This document shows positions 10,623 to 19,635 of a stretch of DNA of 64,000 nt, piece after piece. The stretch covers positions 236,240-300,239 of the forward strand of contig JASGJK010000009.1 in NCBI GenBank assembly GCA_049840795.1, in the 5' to 3' direction. A program made the translations under genes and the position numbers. Numbering within the stretch: the stretch's first letter is position 1; each line of letters opens with the position of its first letter. The DNA comes from UPXZ01 sp049840795 (GTDB lineage Bacteria; Bacteroidota; Bacteroidia; Bacteroidales; Paludibacteraceae). Under the pieces are notes generated by a model that was not told where the DNA came from, did not search any database, and saw only the letters and a program-made list of their open reading frames with translations.

Positions 10623-11290
10623 AAATCGTAAATTTTAATACTATTAATGATGACTCCTAAAAATAATTTATTATTGCATTTGTATTTATTAAAAAATATT
10701 CAAAATTAAAGTGCAAATATATTGTATTTTAAATAACAATAATCCTAAAAGCAAAAAGAATTCAAGTTAATAATTATTAAAACAAGATGACGTCTATTTT
10801 TAGAACTCTTTTAATTGAAAAAAATCAAGTTGTATTGCAGCAAAAGAAATTGAAATTTGTATCGTATAGGCAGGATTAAACGACTGTAATTATAGCTCGG
10901 AAATCATAAATCCTGCTCAAAACATTCAGATAAAGTATCAAAATGTAATCTCTTTTAAATCAAGGTAAATGAAATTTCTGTAATATATTTATAGCGATCT
11001 GAGGTCAAACCGCATTATCAAATGAATGTGTAAAATGATTAAAGAAACAAAAATCAGGTAATATAGACTGAATTTATATCGTCAAATAAAAAACAAAAAG
11101 AATAACATTCAGTTTTCTATAATAATTTAATATTTTGGTTTTAGTCCGTTTACTTTGTGAAAAGTGAGCGGATTTTATTTTTTTTATCATAAAGAAGAAA
11201 ATTTAATCAATTATTTAAATCCAAGCATGAGCGTTGTTTCGTCAAATAAGAAAACAAACATTATTTTTACAAACTAAATTTTTATTGAAA
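10623..11290. other. Intergenic region between divergent operons; possible hairpin
   Basis: No convincing open reading frame. On the + strand, TCCGTTTACTTT and AAAGTGAGCGGA (about 11146-11173) form an imperfect stem followed by a T-rich run, which resembles an intrinsic terminator. No gene precedes it on that strand, so a short untranslated transcript is possible. The rest is A/T-rich with no recognised motif apart from the reverse-strand promoter box. Confidence 0.4.
10714..10721 (-). promoter_or_regulatory. Promoter -7 box for the TolB-like/amidase operon
   Basis: Reverse-strand TATATTTG matches TAnnTTTG and lies 92 bp upstream of the start codon at 10622. It is the only good match in this intergenic region on that strand. 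Confidence 0.5.
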
Positions 11291-11905
11291 ATGAAAAAGA
11301 TAGGATTTTTATTGCTTTCATTTGTTTTGTGGATGGGAGTAAATGCTGAGCAAAAGCCAGTAACAAGTTTAAAAACAGACACATCGAAAACGGTTGTAGT
11401 CAAAGACAGTTCAGAACAATTGTATCTAAACAAAAATTTAGATCCGAAAGAGGCTATCTTATTACAAAAACTAACTTCGGAACAAATCATGCAACTTGAG
11501 AGGCAACGAATGGAAAATGACAAAATTAACGATATGCCGTTTAGTAAATTCGGACTTCTCTTAATTTGTTTAGCACCTTTTATTCTGGTTGTATTTATCA
11601 TCTTGTTGGCAAGTTCGTATAAAAATAAGGAATCGATTCGTAAGCACGAATTGTATATGAAAGCCATAGAAGCAGGTCAATCGGTTCCTGATACGTACTT
11701 CAAAGAGCCTGAAAAGTCGAAAACATCTAATTTGCAAAAGGGTGCTGTTTGGCTGGCTGTGGGATTAGGAATAACCATACTTTTGTTGGTGAGTGACAAC
11801 ATCGAAAAATCAGGTGTGGGAGCCATTCCGGCATTTGTAGGTATAGCGTATTTATTGGTACACTTTTTAGAAAAACCGAAAAAAGAACTTCCGGAAGAAA
11901 AATGA
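11291..11905 (+). CDS. DUF6249-type membrane protein
   Basis: A 205-residue protein starting at the ATG of MKKIGFLLLSFVLWMGVNA, a good signal peptide; the open frame extends further upstream without support. A transmembrane helix at about residues 95-115 (FGLLLICLAPFILVVFIILL) is followed by the stretch SIRKHELYMKAIEAGQSVPDTYF. Two more hydrophobic segments follow. This pattern matches the DUF6249 family of Bacteroidales. The function is unknown. It overlaps the ECF sigma gene by 4 bp (ATGA-type junction), and the three-gene arrangement suggests a role in signal reception or sigma control at the inner membrane. Confidence 0.7.
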   Translation: MKKIGFLLLSFVLWMGVNAEQKPVTSLKTDTSKTVVVKDSSEQLYLNKNLDPKEAILLQKLTSEQIMQLERQRMENDKINDMPFSKFGLLLICLAPFILVVFIILLASSYKNKESIRKHELYMKAIEAGQSVPDTYFKEPEKSKTSNLQKGAVWLAVGLGITILLLVSDNIEKSGVGAIPAFVGIAYLLVHFLEKPKKELPEEK

Positions 11906-12444
11906 GCAAAGCTGAAGACTTGGTGTGGATTTCACAAGTCGTAATGTTTGACAACAAACAGGCATTCAATAATTTGGTGCTGAAATATCAGTCGCCCGTC
12001 CGCAGGTTTTTCAGAAACCTGACGATGGGCGATACGGCTTTAAGCGATGATTTAGCACAGGAAACCTTTATTAAAGCGTATTTGAATATCCGCTCGTATC
12101 AAGGAATTTCTGCTTTTTCTACGTGGCTCTACCGAATAGCTTACAACACTTATTATGATTCTGTGAGGGCTAAAAAATATTACGAAGATATTGATGATAC
12201 TCAAATTGATAAAAAAACACATATCAATATAGCCTATTCACCGGAAAAAAATGATATTTTTGTAGCACTACAATACTTGAAAAAAGATGAAAGAACTGCC
12301 ATTTTATTGTTTTACATGGAAGATAAAACACATAAAGAAATAGCGAAAATTATGAACTTACCACTCGGAACGGTGAAAACCAATATATTAAAAGGAAAAG
12401 AAAAACTGGGAAAACTTTTAAACGAATGTGGCTATGGAAAATAA
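11902..12444 (+). CDS. ECF-type RNA polymerase sigma factor
   Basis: A 180-residue group IV sigma factor. Region 2 is visible at about residues 20-90 (ALSDDLAQETFIKAYLNIRSY, STWLYRIAYNTYYD), and region 4 at about 125-175 (HKEIAKIMNLPLGTVKTNILKGKEKL), a helix-turn-helix that would read the -35 element. It starts at the ATG overlapping the stop of the DUF6249 gene, and its 3' end overlaps the next gene by 11 bp. It therefore looks translationally coupled on both sides. No conventional anti-sigma domain is encoded, so the flanking small membrane proteins are candidates for that role. Confidence 0.9.
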   Translation: MSKAEDLVWISQVVMFDNKQAFNNLVLKYQSPVRRFFRNLTMGDTALSDDLAQETFIKAYLNIRSYQGISAFSTWLYRIAYNTYYDSVRAKKYYEDIDDTQIDKKTHINIAYSPEKNDIFVALQYLKKDERTAILLFYMEDKTHKEIAKIMNLPLGTVKTNILKGKEKLGKLLNECGYGK

Positions 12445-12751
12445 AGATAATAAAATTGTCGAAAATTTCTTTAATCAATATAAGGAAGAAATCGTCGATG
12501 ACGGTTTTGCAGATAAAGTATTAAAGTCTTTTCCGGAGAAAAGAAATAATTATTGGATTGTACCTGTTTTTGGATTGATCGGTTTTTATATCACGGTATT
12601 GTTAATTGATATACGTCAAATGATTGCCGGACTTTATCTGCTTTCCACAAAGGTGGAACCGGTTTATTTCATTGCTTTTTTCTGTGTTCTTCCTGTTGTG
12701 CTTTTAGCCCTTTGGTTTATAAACCAGCGAAAGTATTCTGTGTTTAGATAG
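12434..12751 (+). CDS. Small membrane protein of DUF5056 type, putative sigma-factor partner
   Basis: A 105-residue protein; I take the ATG at 12434 (MENKDNKIVENFFNQYKEEI) rather than the GTG at 12428. The N-terminal 40 residues are charged and probably cytoplasmic, ending in DGFADKVLKSFPEK. Two transmembrane helices follow (about residues 40-60 and 75-97). This resembles DUF5056 proteins that lie next to ECF sigma factors in Bacteroides. By position it could be an anti-sigma or co-regulator; this is inference. Confidence 0.65.
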   Translation: MENKDNKIVENFFNQYKEEIVDDGFADKVLKSFPEKRNNYWIVPVFGLIGFYITVLLIDIRQMIAGLYLLSTKVEPVYFIAFFCVLPVVLLALWFINQRKYSVFR

Positions 12752-12764
12752 CTATTTAAAAGAA

Positions 12765-14837
12765 TTAAAATTTCCATCGTAACAGAAGTCTGAAATCCGT
12801 TTTTCTATTACCGGTAATTTCTTCATTTCCGCTACTAACACTCTCTCGATCGTCGGAATACGTTGTTTGAGCCAGTTTGAGCCATATAGAAATAGCTTTA
12901 GTAACATCGTATTTCAAATTTAAATAGTAACGCATTCCCATACCATATATCATCGGTACCGAAAAAGCATAAAGCACATCCTGCTCATATACATAAATGC
13001 GATTTGTGTACGCTTGAGCATCAAAAATATGAAGGCGCAGGTTGATTCCCAGTGGTATTTTAGATATGTTGTAGTTGATGTCTTGCAATGCCGAGTATCC
13101 GTAAGTAGGTTTATTTACGCCATCGTTTGCACTGTTAACATCAATTTGATTTCTAAAGATAAAATTTCCAAACTCATAGCTTAATTTGTAACGTGCTTGC
13201 CATCTCGGGTTAAATAGCACAACAGGCATTACACTTGTCGCATCGGCGTAGTTCTGTTCTTTCGATTCGTATTTAAACCGCCAGTACATTGATACGTTTC
13301 GCTTTGGGAAATAATCTGCTTGCATTAAGTAGTCTTTCCCTAACGAGGGAGCGTCAACTCCAAATCTCGGCCACGGAAACTGATAATTATCAACATAAGC
13401 TGACACCTTCCAATACTTTATAGGGCGTATTTCAGCGCCAAGGTAAATTCCTTTTTCGTTATTTACAGTTGAACTCTCAGAAAATGTATTTGAAAAAAAC
13501 ACATCGTATTTTGGAGAAAAACATCGATATAACGCAACTAAACTCACTGTTGAAATAGGTGAAAAATGGAGTCCGTTAATTGTCGCTATGGCTGATTTAC
13601 CTGTTATGGCTGTTTCTCCAAAAAAGTTTAGTTTTTGCCAGCGAACTTTATAATCAATACTTGCAGCTGATTGATTTTTTCCTTTGAAGTAAAATAGATT
13701 GTAATTTGTTTCATTTGGTATAAGCGAGTGATTTAAGTATGTGTAAACAAAGGTTGCACCTAACTGAAACCAATTTTGTTGGTATTTAACATTGCTGCCG
13801 ATAGTTTGTTGATTTGCCGTATTCTTTTTACTCAAATCATTTAATGTGCGATGTAACCCATCTGTTTTAATTGAAGAAATAGTACCATTTATTGTGTCGG
13901 CATCTACATTTTTAGTAGAATAAAAAGAAGTTATATCAATTTTACCAAATCTAAGCGTGGCGCCGGCACCTCTGAAAAAGTTGTATTCGTTGGTTGAACT
14001 GTACTTTTTTAGTCCGCTGGTTTGCTGCTTGACATTGGTAACGTAAGCTGATTTTCCCATCGAAAAATCACTGTGAAAAACTAATCCTTGCCCGAAATTT
14101 GCTTTATAATCACCGACAACAAGCGTTTTGAATCTTCCAAAATTCTTTAATTGAAAATAAGCTGAATAAAAATCATAGCCTTTATGATATTTACCCCAAA
14201 ATTGTTCTCCGGCGTCTTTTTCTACAGTTATTCCTATCTGGATTTTTTCTTTATAGTTAAATCGGTACTTTAACTGAGTATAAAAAGGATCTCCAATATA
14301 TTTCTTAGTGTTTTCTGATGTGTTTTGATTCTCTTCCGGGTCAAAACGGTATCCCTCTTTCGTCTCCAACCCTTTATCTAATCGAGCGTATAACTCGTTT
14401 TTTCCGTATTTTATTATATCCGAAAAACGGATAAACTCCGTTTTGTTATCTTCCGCTTTACCAAGCGCAATAAAGGGAAGCATATTACGAATATCCGTCA
14501 TATCTAATCCATCAATCAGTTGTAATTCATACATTGTATTCATCGGTGCATTTCGGTATAAGTAATACAATATGTTGTCTATCTGGGTGTCCGACAGAAA
14601 TTGCAACTTCTCCAATTCCTCCCTGTTGGTATGGTTGAGTTGAATCGGATTCTCAACGAGCCACATTAAATCTTCGAAAAAACCGGTAAAATCTATTTCG
14701 GTTTCCGAATCTTCGGATAGCTGCTCGTAAATATTCGTGATAATTTCTTCGGTAGAAACTTGAATATTTTGTGAAGATAGAATGCCGGAAATCGGCAATA
14801 TGGACACAAAGCAGAATATTTTAAGATAAAATTTCAT
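12765..14837 (-). CDS. Helix-hairpin-helix domain protein with outer-membrane barrel-like body
   Basis: A 690-residue protein with a signal peptide (1-22). The region at about residues 60-125 carries helix-hairpin-helix-like repeats (NHTNREELEKLQFLSDTQID, and ELQLIDGLDMTDIRNMLPFI) as in ComEA-type DNA-binding modules. The rest is rich in alternating aromatic beta-strands and ends in RLLLRWKF; a terminal aromatic is usual for outer-membrane barrels. Members of this family are widespread in Bacteroidota, but their function is not established. DNA binding in the envelope is possible but unproven. It follows the 14881-15707 gene by 43 bp on the same strand. Confidence 0.75.
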   Translation of the reverse strand: MKFYLKIFCFVSILPISGILSSQNIQVSTEEIITNIYEQLSEDSETEIDFTGFFEDLMWLVENPIQLNHTNREELEKLQFLSDTQIDNILYYLYRNAPMNTMYELQLIDGLDMTDIRNMLPFIALGKAEDNKTEFIRFSDIIKYGKNELYARLDKGLETKEGYRFDPEENQNTSENTKKYIGDPFYTQLKYRFNYKEKIQIGITVEKDAGEQFWGKYHKGYDFYSAYFQLKNFGRFKTLVVGDYKANFGQGLVFHSDFSMGKSAYVTNVKQQTSGLKKYSSTNEYNFFRGAGATLRFGKIDITSFYSTKNVDADTINGTISSIKTDGLHRTLNDLSKKNTANQQTIGSNVKYQQNWFQLGATFVYTYLNHSLIPNETNYNLFYFKGKNQSAASIDYKVRWQKLNFFGETAITGKSAIATINGLHFSPISTVSLVALYRCFSPKYDVFFSNTFSESSTVNNEKGIYLGAEIRPIKYWKVSAYVDNYQFPWPRFGVDAPSLGKDYLMQADYFPKRNVSMYWRFKYESKEQNYADATSVMPVVLFNPRWQARYKLSYEFGNFIFRNQIDVNSANDGVNKPTYGYSALQDINYNISKIPLGINLRLHIFDAQAYTNRIYVYEQDVLYAFSVPMIYGMGMRYYLNLKYDVTKAISIWLKLAQTTYSDDRESVSSGNEEITGNRKTDFRLLLRWKF

Positions 14838-14880
14838 TTCTCAAATAAACGAATAGGTTATAAATCTTACAAAGTCTTTT

Positions 14881-15707
14881 TTAGTATCTGTATTTCACAC
14901 ACAGTCTGGAGTTTAATCCCAACTGAGGGTGCATTTCTCCATTTAGATAAATATTCGAATCGGCTCCAATGTACATCTAATCCGATACAAGGCACAATAA
15001 AATGGGTTGCATAAGTGCCTAATTTTACAGTCAGTTGTTCTAACATAGCATATTCAAATCCGGTAGCAAGGCGAAAATTACTGCTCACCTCTTTGTCAAT
15101 TTGTGTGAGCCAGCTAAGTTGGTCTGAAAAGCTGTAATTTGTGCCAACGCTAAAAATAGTCGGAATTTTTTTCTAGAGAATATTCGGTTTTTATATTCAT
15201 CAAAAAAGGATTAAAAGCGTTGAAGCCCACTGTTAAATTTGAGAATATTTTTGATGAAAGCCCTATTTGCGGGAAGAGTGTTCCGCGATATTTATTAATC
15301 TCTTCTCCGGAAAAGTAAGCCAAATAATAATTGAACTGAAGAGCCATCGAAAATTTATCTCCAAAATTTCGGGCAGTTCCTAATCCAACAATCATATCGT
15401 TGTACAAAGAATAACCGAAGTACGAAAATGACAGTCCTACATTCACATAACGGGCATTGATAGCGGCTTGTATCGTTTTGGTACTTAATTCTTTTACTAT
15501 GAATCTGTTTTCATACTGAACGGCAGCTTCAAATTCTTTCACGTGAGCCAAAGCAGAGGTGTTTTGAAAGGCATTCCAATCGCTCTGAACGGCTACTGAT
15601 GCATTTGCAATGGTGGTTGCGCTGGGGGTAGACACAGATATTTGAGCGCAAACAGGTGTTCTCGCTATAAATAACAAACAGAGAAATAGGTTAAATTTGT
15701 TTCTCAT
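14881..15707 (-). CDS. Outer-membrane barrel protein, PorV/PorQ-like (two frameshifts)
   Basis: A signal peptide (residues 1-21) is followed by ASVAVQSDWNAFQNTSALA, a pattern seen in PorV/PorQ and related FadL-like barrels, and then by amphipathic beta-strands. The frame breaks near 15160-15170 (after YSLEKN) and again near 14965, where the sequence should continue as ADSNIYLNGEMHPQLGLNS and end in VKYRY at 14881. The alternative frame running to 14867 ends in ILKKTL, which is not a barrel terminus, so I use 14881. With the frames merged the protein is about 275 residues. Its probable partner is the helix-hairpin-helix protein downstream. Confidence 0.6.
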
Positions 15708-15971
15708 AATTTATTCATATATTAAGATATAGTATTTCGTGTCCAAAAATAGTGATTTTTTTCAAAAAGAAATAATTTGGAATAAAAATTGTTGTGACTT
15801 GACTTTAAAAATGTGTCATTTCTGTTTATTTTACAATAATTCTTTTGAAACAGTTGTTATTTTAAAGTACAATCACCTATTGTTGATCTTGATCGAATTT
15901 AATTTTTTGGAATATGAGAAAATTTTTACTATCAATTTTACCTCGTCTGTTTACACCCTTAAGGAAAAAAA

Positions 15972-15979
15972 TATCTTTG
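15972..15979 (+). promoter_or_regulatory. Promoter -7 box for fthC
   Basis: TATCTTTG, a perfect TAnnTTTG match, 24 bp upstream of the ATG at 16004. If used, it rules out the longer reading that would start at 15914. Confidence 0.5.
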
Positions 15980-16003
15980 GAAAAGGACAAAATAAAAATA
16001 TCA

Positions 16004-16513
16004 ATGCGAGTACTTAAGAATGAACTCAGCGAAGAGAAAAAAATGTTGTATGCTGACACTGTGTTCGAGAAAATAGAAAAACTTCCCGAATTTAAAGAAT
16101 CAAAAAAAATACTTTTTTATTGGTCAAATCATATTGATTTGCCAACATACCGATTTGCAATAAAGTGGGCTCAGGAAAAGGATGTATTACTTCCGGTGGT
16201 AAACAAAAATAAAATGCACTTAAAAAAACTAATTGATATTGAACACGTTGGAGGGAAGAAAAATACACTGTATGAACCGATAACAGAGTCTTATCACGGC
16301 TCGGTGGACTTAGCCATTATTCCGGGAATAGCTTTTGACAATAATAAATATAGAATGGGGCAGGGAAGAGGATATTACAATCATTTATTAAAACATAAGC
16401 ATGCAAAAAAAATAGGTGTAGGGTTTGATTTTCAGCTAATAGAGAATATCCCGGGTTATTGGAAAGATGTACGATTGGATATGATTATAACTCCATCGAA
16501 AATTGTAATTTAG
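16004..16513 (+). CDS. 5-formyltetrahydrofolate cyclo-ligase
   Basis: Converts 5-formyl-THF to 5,10-methenyl-THF with ATP in cytoplasmic folate metabolism. The signature near the C-terminus is clear: IIPGIAFDNNKYRMGQGRGYYN, followed by GVGFDFQLIENIP and ITPSKIV. I start at the ATG of MRVLKNELSEEKKM because a good promoter box lies between the upstream ATG at 15914 and this codon, and the resulting 169 residues align with short family members. The longer 199-residue form from 15914 remains possible. The stop codon overlaps the stop of the convergent gene by 4 bp. Confidence 0.85.
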   Translation: MRVLKNELSEEKKMLYADTVFEKIEKLPEFKESKKILFYWSNHIDLPTYRFAIKWAQEKDVLLPVVNKNKMHLKKLIDIEHVGGKKNTLYEPITESYHGSVDLAIIPGIAFDNNKYRMGQGRGYYNHLLKHKHAKKIGVGFDFQLIENIPGYWKDVRLDMIITPSKIVI

Positions 16514-17217
16514 TTGTTTTTCTGAGATTCCGTTTCGTTTTTGCGATAATAATAAATAATCCCGTACCTTCGGCAATGAGCCAACTTGTTGACGGGTGAT
16601 TCGTCTTTGTAAAAATGCTCCACCTGATTCCAAATATCTAATACGATATCATCTGCTTTTTGGCGTAGTTTAACTAACTCTTCCCAGTTTCTATTGGTGG
16701 TGCTTTGATACAGTTTTTGGGTCATCTTATATTCTTTAAATACCTCAAAGTGAACTTGTACTTTGCCAATTGTAGGATTATAGATGGGAAATCCTCCGTT
16801 TCGCGTTCGTTCGTTCTCACCTTCGATAATATTTCTACCCCAGTGCATCAATGCAGCTTCGGTGCTTAAATCAGGAACATTATGAGAGTTTAGATCCAAC
16901 TGATAAAGCATTTTTTGCTCCTTTTTTATGTCTCCCCGGATAACAGACAAATTTAGCACTTGTATAAAATGCGAAATATACATTCGCGCATTGGAGATAA
17001 TTTGCTGATATTGCTTGTTGGCACTGATCTGATTCTCAAGCATCTGTTTGTATTGAATCATTTGTTTTTCAAATATTGTCAAAAAACTTTGCGCTTCAAT
17101 AATGGTTTTGTAGGTGATGGCTTGTGTGCCATAAATTTGGTTGTTACCTTCTCCTATGGCAGCTCTGAGAGCTCTTAAACGTGCTTGGTCAGTATTTGGT
17201 AAACGTCGGTAAGGCAT
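16510..17217 (-). CDS. Conserved Bacteroidota protein of unknown function
   Basis: A 235-residue soluble, mostly helical protein beginning MPYRRLPNTDQARLRALRAA. It is rich in Gln, Lys and Glu, with a likely coiled-coil segment at about residues 40-90. I recognise the N-terminus as conserved among Bacteroidales hypothetical proteins but know no function. It has no signal peptide or membrane segment, which points to the cytoplasm. It is convergent with the cyclo-ligase gene, whose 3' end it overlaps by 4 bp. Confidence 0.65.
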   Translation of the reverse strand: MPYRRLPNTDQARLRALRAAIGEGNNQIYGTQAITYKTIIEAQSFLTIFEKQMIQYKQMLENQISANKQYQQIISNARMYISHFIQVLNLSVIRGDIKKEQKMLYQLDLNSHNVPDLSTEAALMHWGRNIIEGENERTRNGGFPIYNPTIGKVQVHFEVFKEYKMTQKLYQSTTNRNWEELVKLRQKADDIVLDIWNQVEHFYKDESPVNKLAHCRRYGIIYYYRKNETESQKNN

Positions 17218-17290
17218 TTTAAAGATTTATCAATAGCTGCTTTGTTGTTTTGATGCCAAATTTACATAAAAATTTCAAAAAACATGATTT

Positions 17291-18268
17291 TTAATCAACT
17301 CTTTTCATCAAAAGTTCGGCAAGTTTTTCAAGTTCCTCTTTTTTGTTCTCAGAAACTGTTACAACTTTCAGGCTTTCCATTGCCCGAAAATAATAAAAAT
17401 CCATTTTATCTTCACAAGTTTTTCTCAGATTTAATTTATTATATATGTCTGTAACAGCAGATATTTTTTTGCTTTCGTTAGTTATATCTTTATTTTTCAA
17501 CAAAAACTGCAATTCTTCCGCGTCTTTCCCTTTGGCAAATTTCATAGCGTGAATAAGCAAGTATGTTTTTTTGTTGCAAAGAATATCGCCACCAATTTTT
17601 TTCCCAAAAGTTTCTTCCGAGCCGTAAACATCTAATAAATCATCCTTCAGCTGAAATGCCAATCCAATATTCAAACCGAAATTGTACAAGTTTTGTGCAT
17701 CCTCGTTTGTTGCACCTCCAATCCAAGCGCCTATTTGGCATCCGGCTGCTATAAGAACAGCTGTTTTTAATCGAATCATTTCGATGTATTCATCTTCTCC
17801 CACATCATTGCGTTGTTCAAACTCCATATCGTATTGCTGCCCTTCGCAAATTTCTGCCGCCGTTTTTGAAAACAGGTTTAAAACCTTCTTCAGTTTATCT
17901 TCCGGGGTTTCGGTCATCCATTTGTAGGCTTCAATCTGCATAACATCACCCGAAAGAATGGCAGTACTATCACACCATTTGATATGTACCGTTGGTTTTC
18001 CTCTTCTCACATCCGCACGATCCATAATATCGTCATGAAGCAACGTAAAATTATGAAAAATTTCAAGCCCGATTGAAGGTTTCATTGCCTTTGTTACATC
18101 ATCGGAATAAAGATTACAAGCCATAAGCGTGATGGCGGGACGCAGCCGTTTTCCACCAAGTGACAGAATATATTCTATCGGCTCGTAAAGTCCGTAGGGT
18201 TTGCGCCGCCAGTTGATATTATCTACTTCGGCATTGACTATGTCTAAAACTTCGTTGAATGAAAGCAT
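17291..18268 (-). CDS. Polyprenyl (isoprenyl) diphosphate synthase
   Basis: A 325-residue trans-prenyltransferase that condenses isopentenyl diphosphate with an allylic diphosphate. It shows the substrate-binding GGKRLRP, the first Asp-rich motif LLHDDIMDRAD (Asp79, Asp80) and the second Asp-rich motif FQLKDDLLDVYG. The product chain length cannot be set from the sequence with confidence; bacteroidal homologues supply precursors for menaquinone or undecaprenyl synthesis. It follows the DUF3147 gene by 5 bp and is part of a long reverse-strand run (asd, rluD, ddl, DUF3147, this gene). Confidence 0.9.
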   Translation of the reverse strand: MLSFNEVLDIVNAEVDNINWRRKPYGLYEPIEYILSLGGKRLRPAITLMACNLYSDDVTKAMKPSIGLEIFHNFTLLHDDIMDRADVRRGKPTVHIKWCDSTAILSGDVMQIEAYKWMTETPEDKLKKVLNLFSKTAAEICEGQQYDMEFEQRNDVGEDEYIEMIRLKTAVLIAAGCQIGAWIGGATNEDAQNLYNFGLNIGLAFQLKDDLLDVYGSEETFGKKIGGDILCNKKTYLLIHAMKFAKGKDAEELQFLLKNKDITNESKKISAVTDIYNKLNLRKTCEDKMDFYYFRAMESLKVVTVSENKKEELEKLAELLMKRVD

Positions 18269-18273
18269 ACGTT

Positions 18274-18624
18274 TTATAATTTAATTCCGAATTTTTCCAG
18301 AACAAATATCATCAAAAAATAAACTACAATCATAACCACGGTTGATATAAGCATAGAAACGTAGAAATTTATCTGTTTGGAAAGCAAAACGGGCAAAAGT
18401 AAAAAAAATGACAATGAGGGTATCACCATCCAAAAAACATTTTTAGACAGAGAACTGATTTGTTCTACATTTTTGGTTTCGATAAAAATCCATATAAATG
18501 CCAAAAAAGAGACCAGCGGGATGGATGCCAGAATGCTACCTGCCATTGAACTTCGCTTTGAAATTTCACTGATAAGAAAAATCAAAACGGCAGAAACCAG
18601 TATTTTTATTATATTGTACAACAT
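18274..18624 (-). CDS. DUF3147 family membrane protein
   Basis: A 116-residue protein with four predicted transmembrane helices covering nearly the whole length (about 4-20, 29-48, 65-82 and 89-110). The motif LISEISKRSSMAGSILASIPLVS is typical of DUF3147. The function is unknown. It lies between ddl (21 bp upstream) and the prenyl synthase (5 bp downstream), so it is probably transcribed with genes of envelope biogenesis. Confidence 0.75.
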   Translation of the reverse strand: MLYNIIKILVSAVLIFLISEISKRSSMAGSILASIPLVSFLAFIWIFIETKNVEQISSLSKNVFWMVIPSLSFFLLLPVLLSKQINFYVSMLISTVVMIVVYFLMIFVLEKFGIKL

Positions 18625-18645
18625 GCTGCTATTGACCAGGAAATT

Positions 18646-19623
18646 TTAATTTAATTTGCTTTCTATGATGTCGGTAGTTACTTCTTTCATTGTCATTCCG
18701 GCAGCGGCAACCTGTTGCGGAATAAAACTGGTGGCTGTCATACCCGGCGTGGTATTTACCTCTAACAAATTGATTGTTTCATTTTCAGAAACAATGTAAT
18801 CTACACGTACTATGCCTTTGCAACCCAAAATATCATAGATAGCCGAAGTTAACTGCTGAATTCTGGAGGTAAGTTTTTCTGAAATGCGCGCAGGGGTAAT
18901 TTCCTCGCTTTCATTTTTATATTTTGCTCTAAAATCGAAAAACTCATTTTTGGGGATGATTTCAGTAACGGGAAGCACTACGGTTTTTTCGTGTGTTTTA
19001 TAAATTCCGCAGGTAAATTCTTTGCCAGCCATAAATTTTTCTATCAACACTTCTTCGCCTTCGGCAAAAGCTTTTTCGATAGCCGGTTGAATTTCAGAGA
19101 CTTCTTTTACTTTGGTTACTCCAAAACTGCTTCCGCCTACGTTAGGTTTGATAAAACAAGGCAATCCCAATTTTTCCACCACTTCTGCATCAGAAACAGT
19201 TTGTCCTGTGCGCAATAAGATACTGTCTTCAACCCGGATGCCAAATCCTTTTAAGTACTGGTTGCAAGTGAATTTATTAAACGTAATAGCCGAAGCAAGT
19301 ACACCGCAAGTAGAATAAGGCATCTTTATCAAATCGAAATATCCTTGTAAAATGCCGTTTTCACCGGGAGTGCCGTGTATGGTAATGTATGCAAAATCGA
19401 AATTCACTTTCGCTCCATCTTGAACAAAAGAAAAATCTTCTTTGTCGATGGGCAGTTTCTCTGTTTCCGAAACCACGACATTCCACTCTTTTCCAACAAT
19501 GGTAACAATGAATGTATTGTATTGATCGGCATCAATAAATGATTTTATTCCGGCCGCGCTTTTAAGCGAAACTACTACTTCGGAACTGTCGCCCCCGGCA
19601 ACGATTGCTATATTTTTTTTCAT
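18646..19623 (-). CDS. ddl: D-alanine--D-alanine ligase
   Basis: A 325-residue ATP-grasp ligase that makes D-Ala-D-Ala for peptidoglycan. Visible motifs are IAVVAGGDSSE near the N-terminus, HGTPGENGILQG in the first substrate region, the ATP-grasp segment LPCFIKPNVGGSSFGVTKV, and the C-terminal VDYIVSENETINLLEVNTTPGMT with the metal ligands. The length is normal. It starts 12 bp after the stop of rluD. Confidence 0.95.
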   Translation of the reverse strand: MKKNIAIVAGGDSSEVVVSLKSAAGIKSFIDADQYNTFIVTIVGKEWNVVVSETEKLPIDKEDFSFVQDGAKVNFDFAYITIHGTPGENGILQGYFDLIKMPYSTCGVLASAITFNKFTCNQYLKGFGIRVEDSILLRTGQTVSDAEVVEKLGLPCFIKPNVGGSSFGVTKVKEVSEIQPAIEKAFAEGEEVLIEKFMAGKEFTCGIYKTHEKTVVLPVTEIIPKNEFFDFRAKYKNESEEITPARISEKLTSRIQQLTSAIYDILGCKGIVRVDYIVSENETINLLEVNTTPGMTATSFIPQQVAAAGMTMKEVTTDIIESKLN

Positions 19624-19635
19624 CAGTATATGTTT

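Noticed and set aside
15739..16017. 92-codon forward open frame before fthC
   Set aside because: It overlaps the start of fthC in another frame and has no recognisable features.
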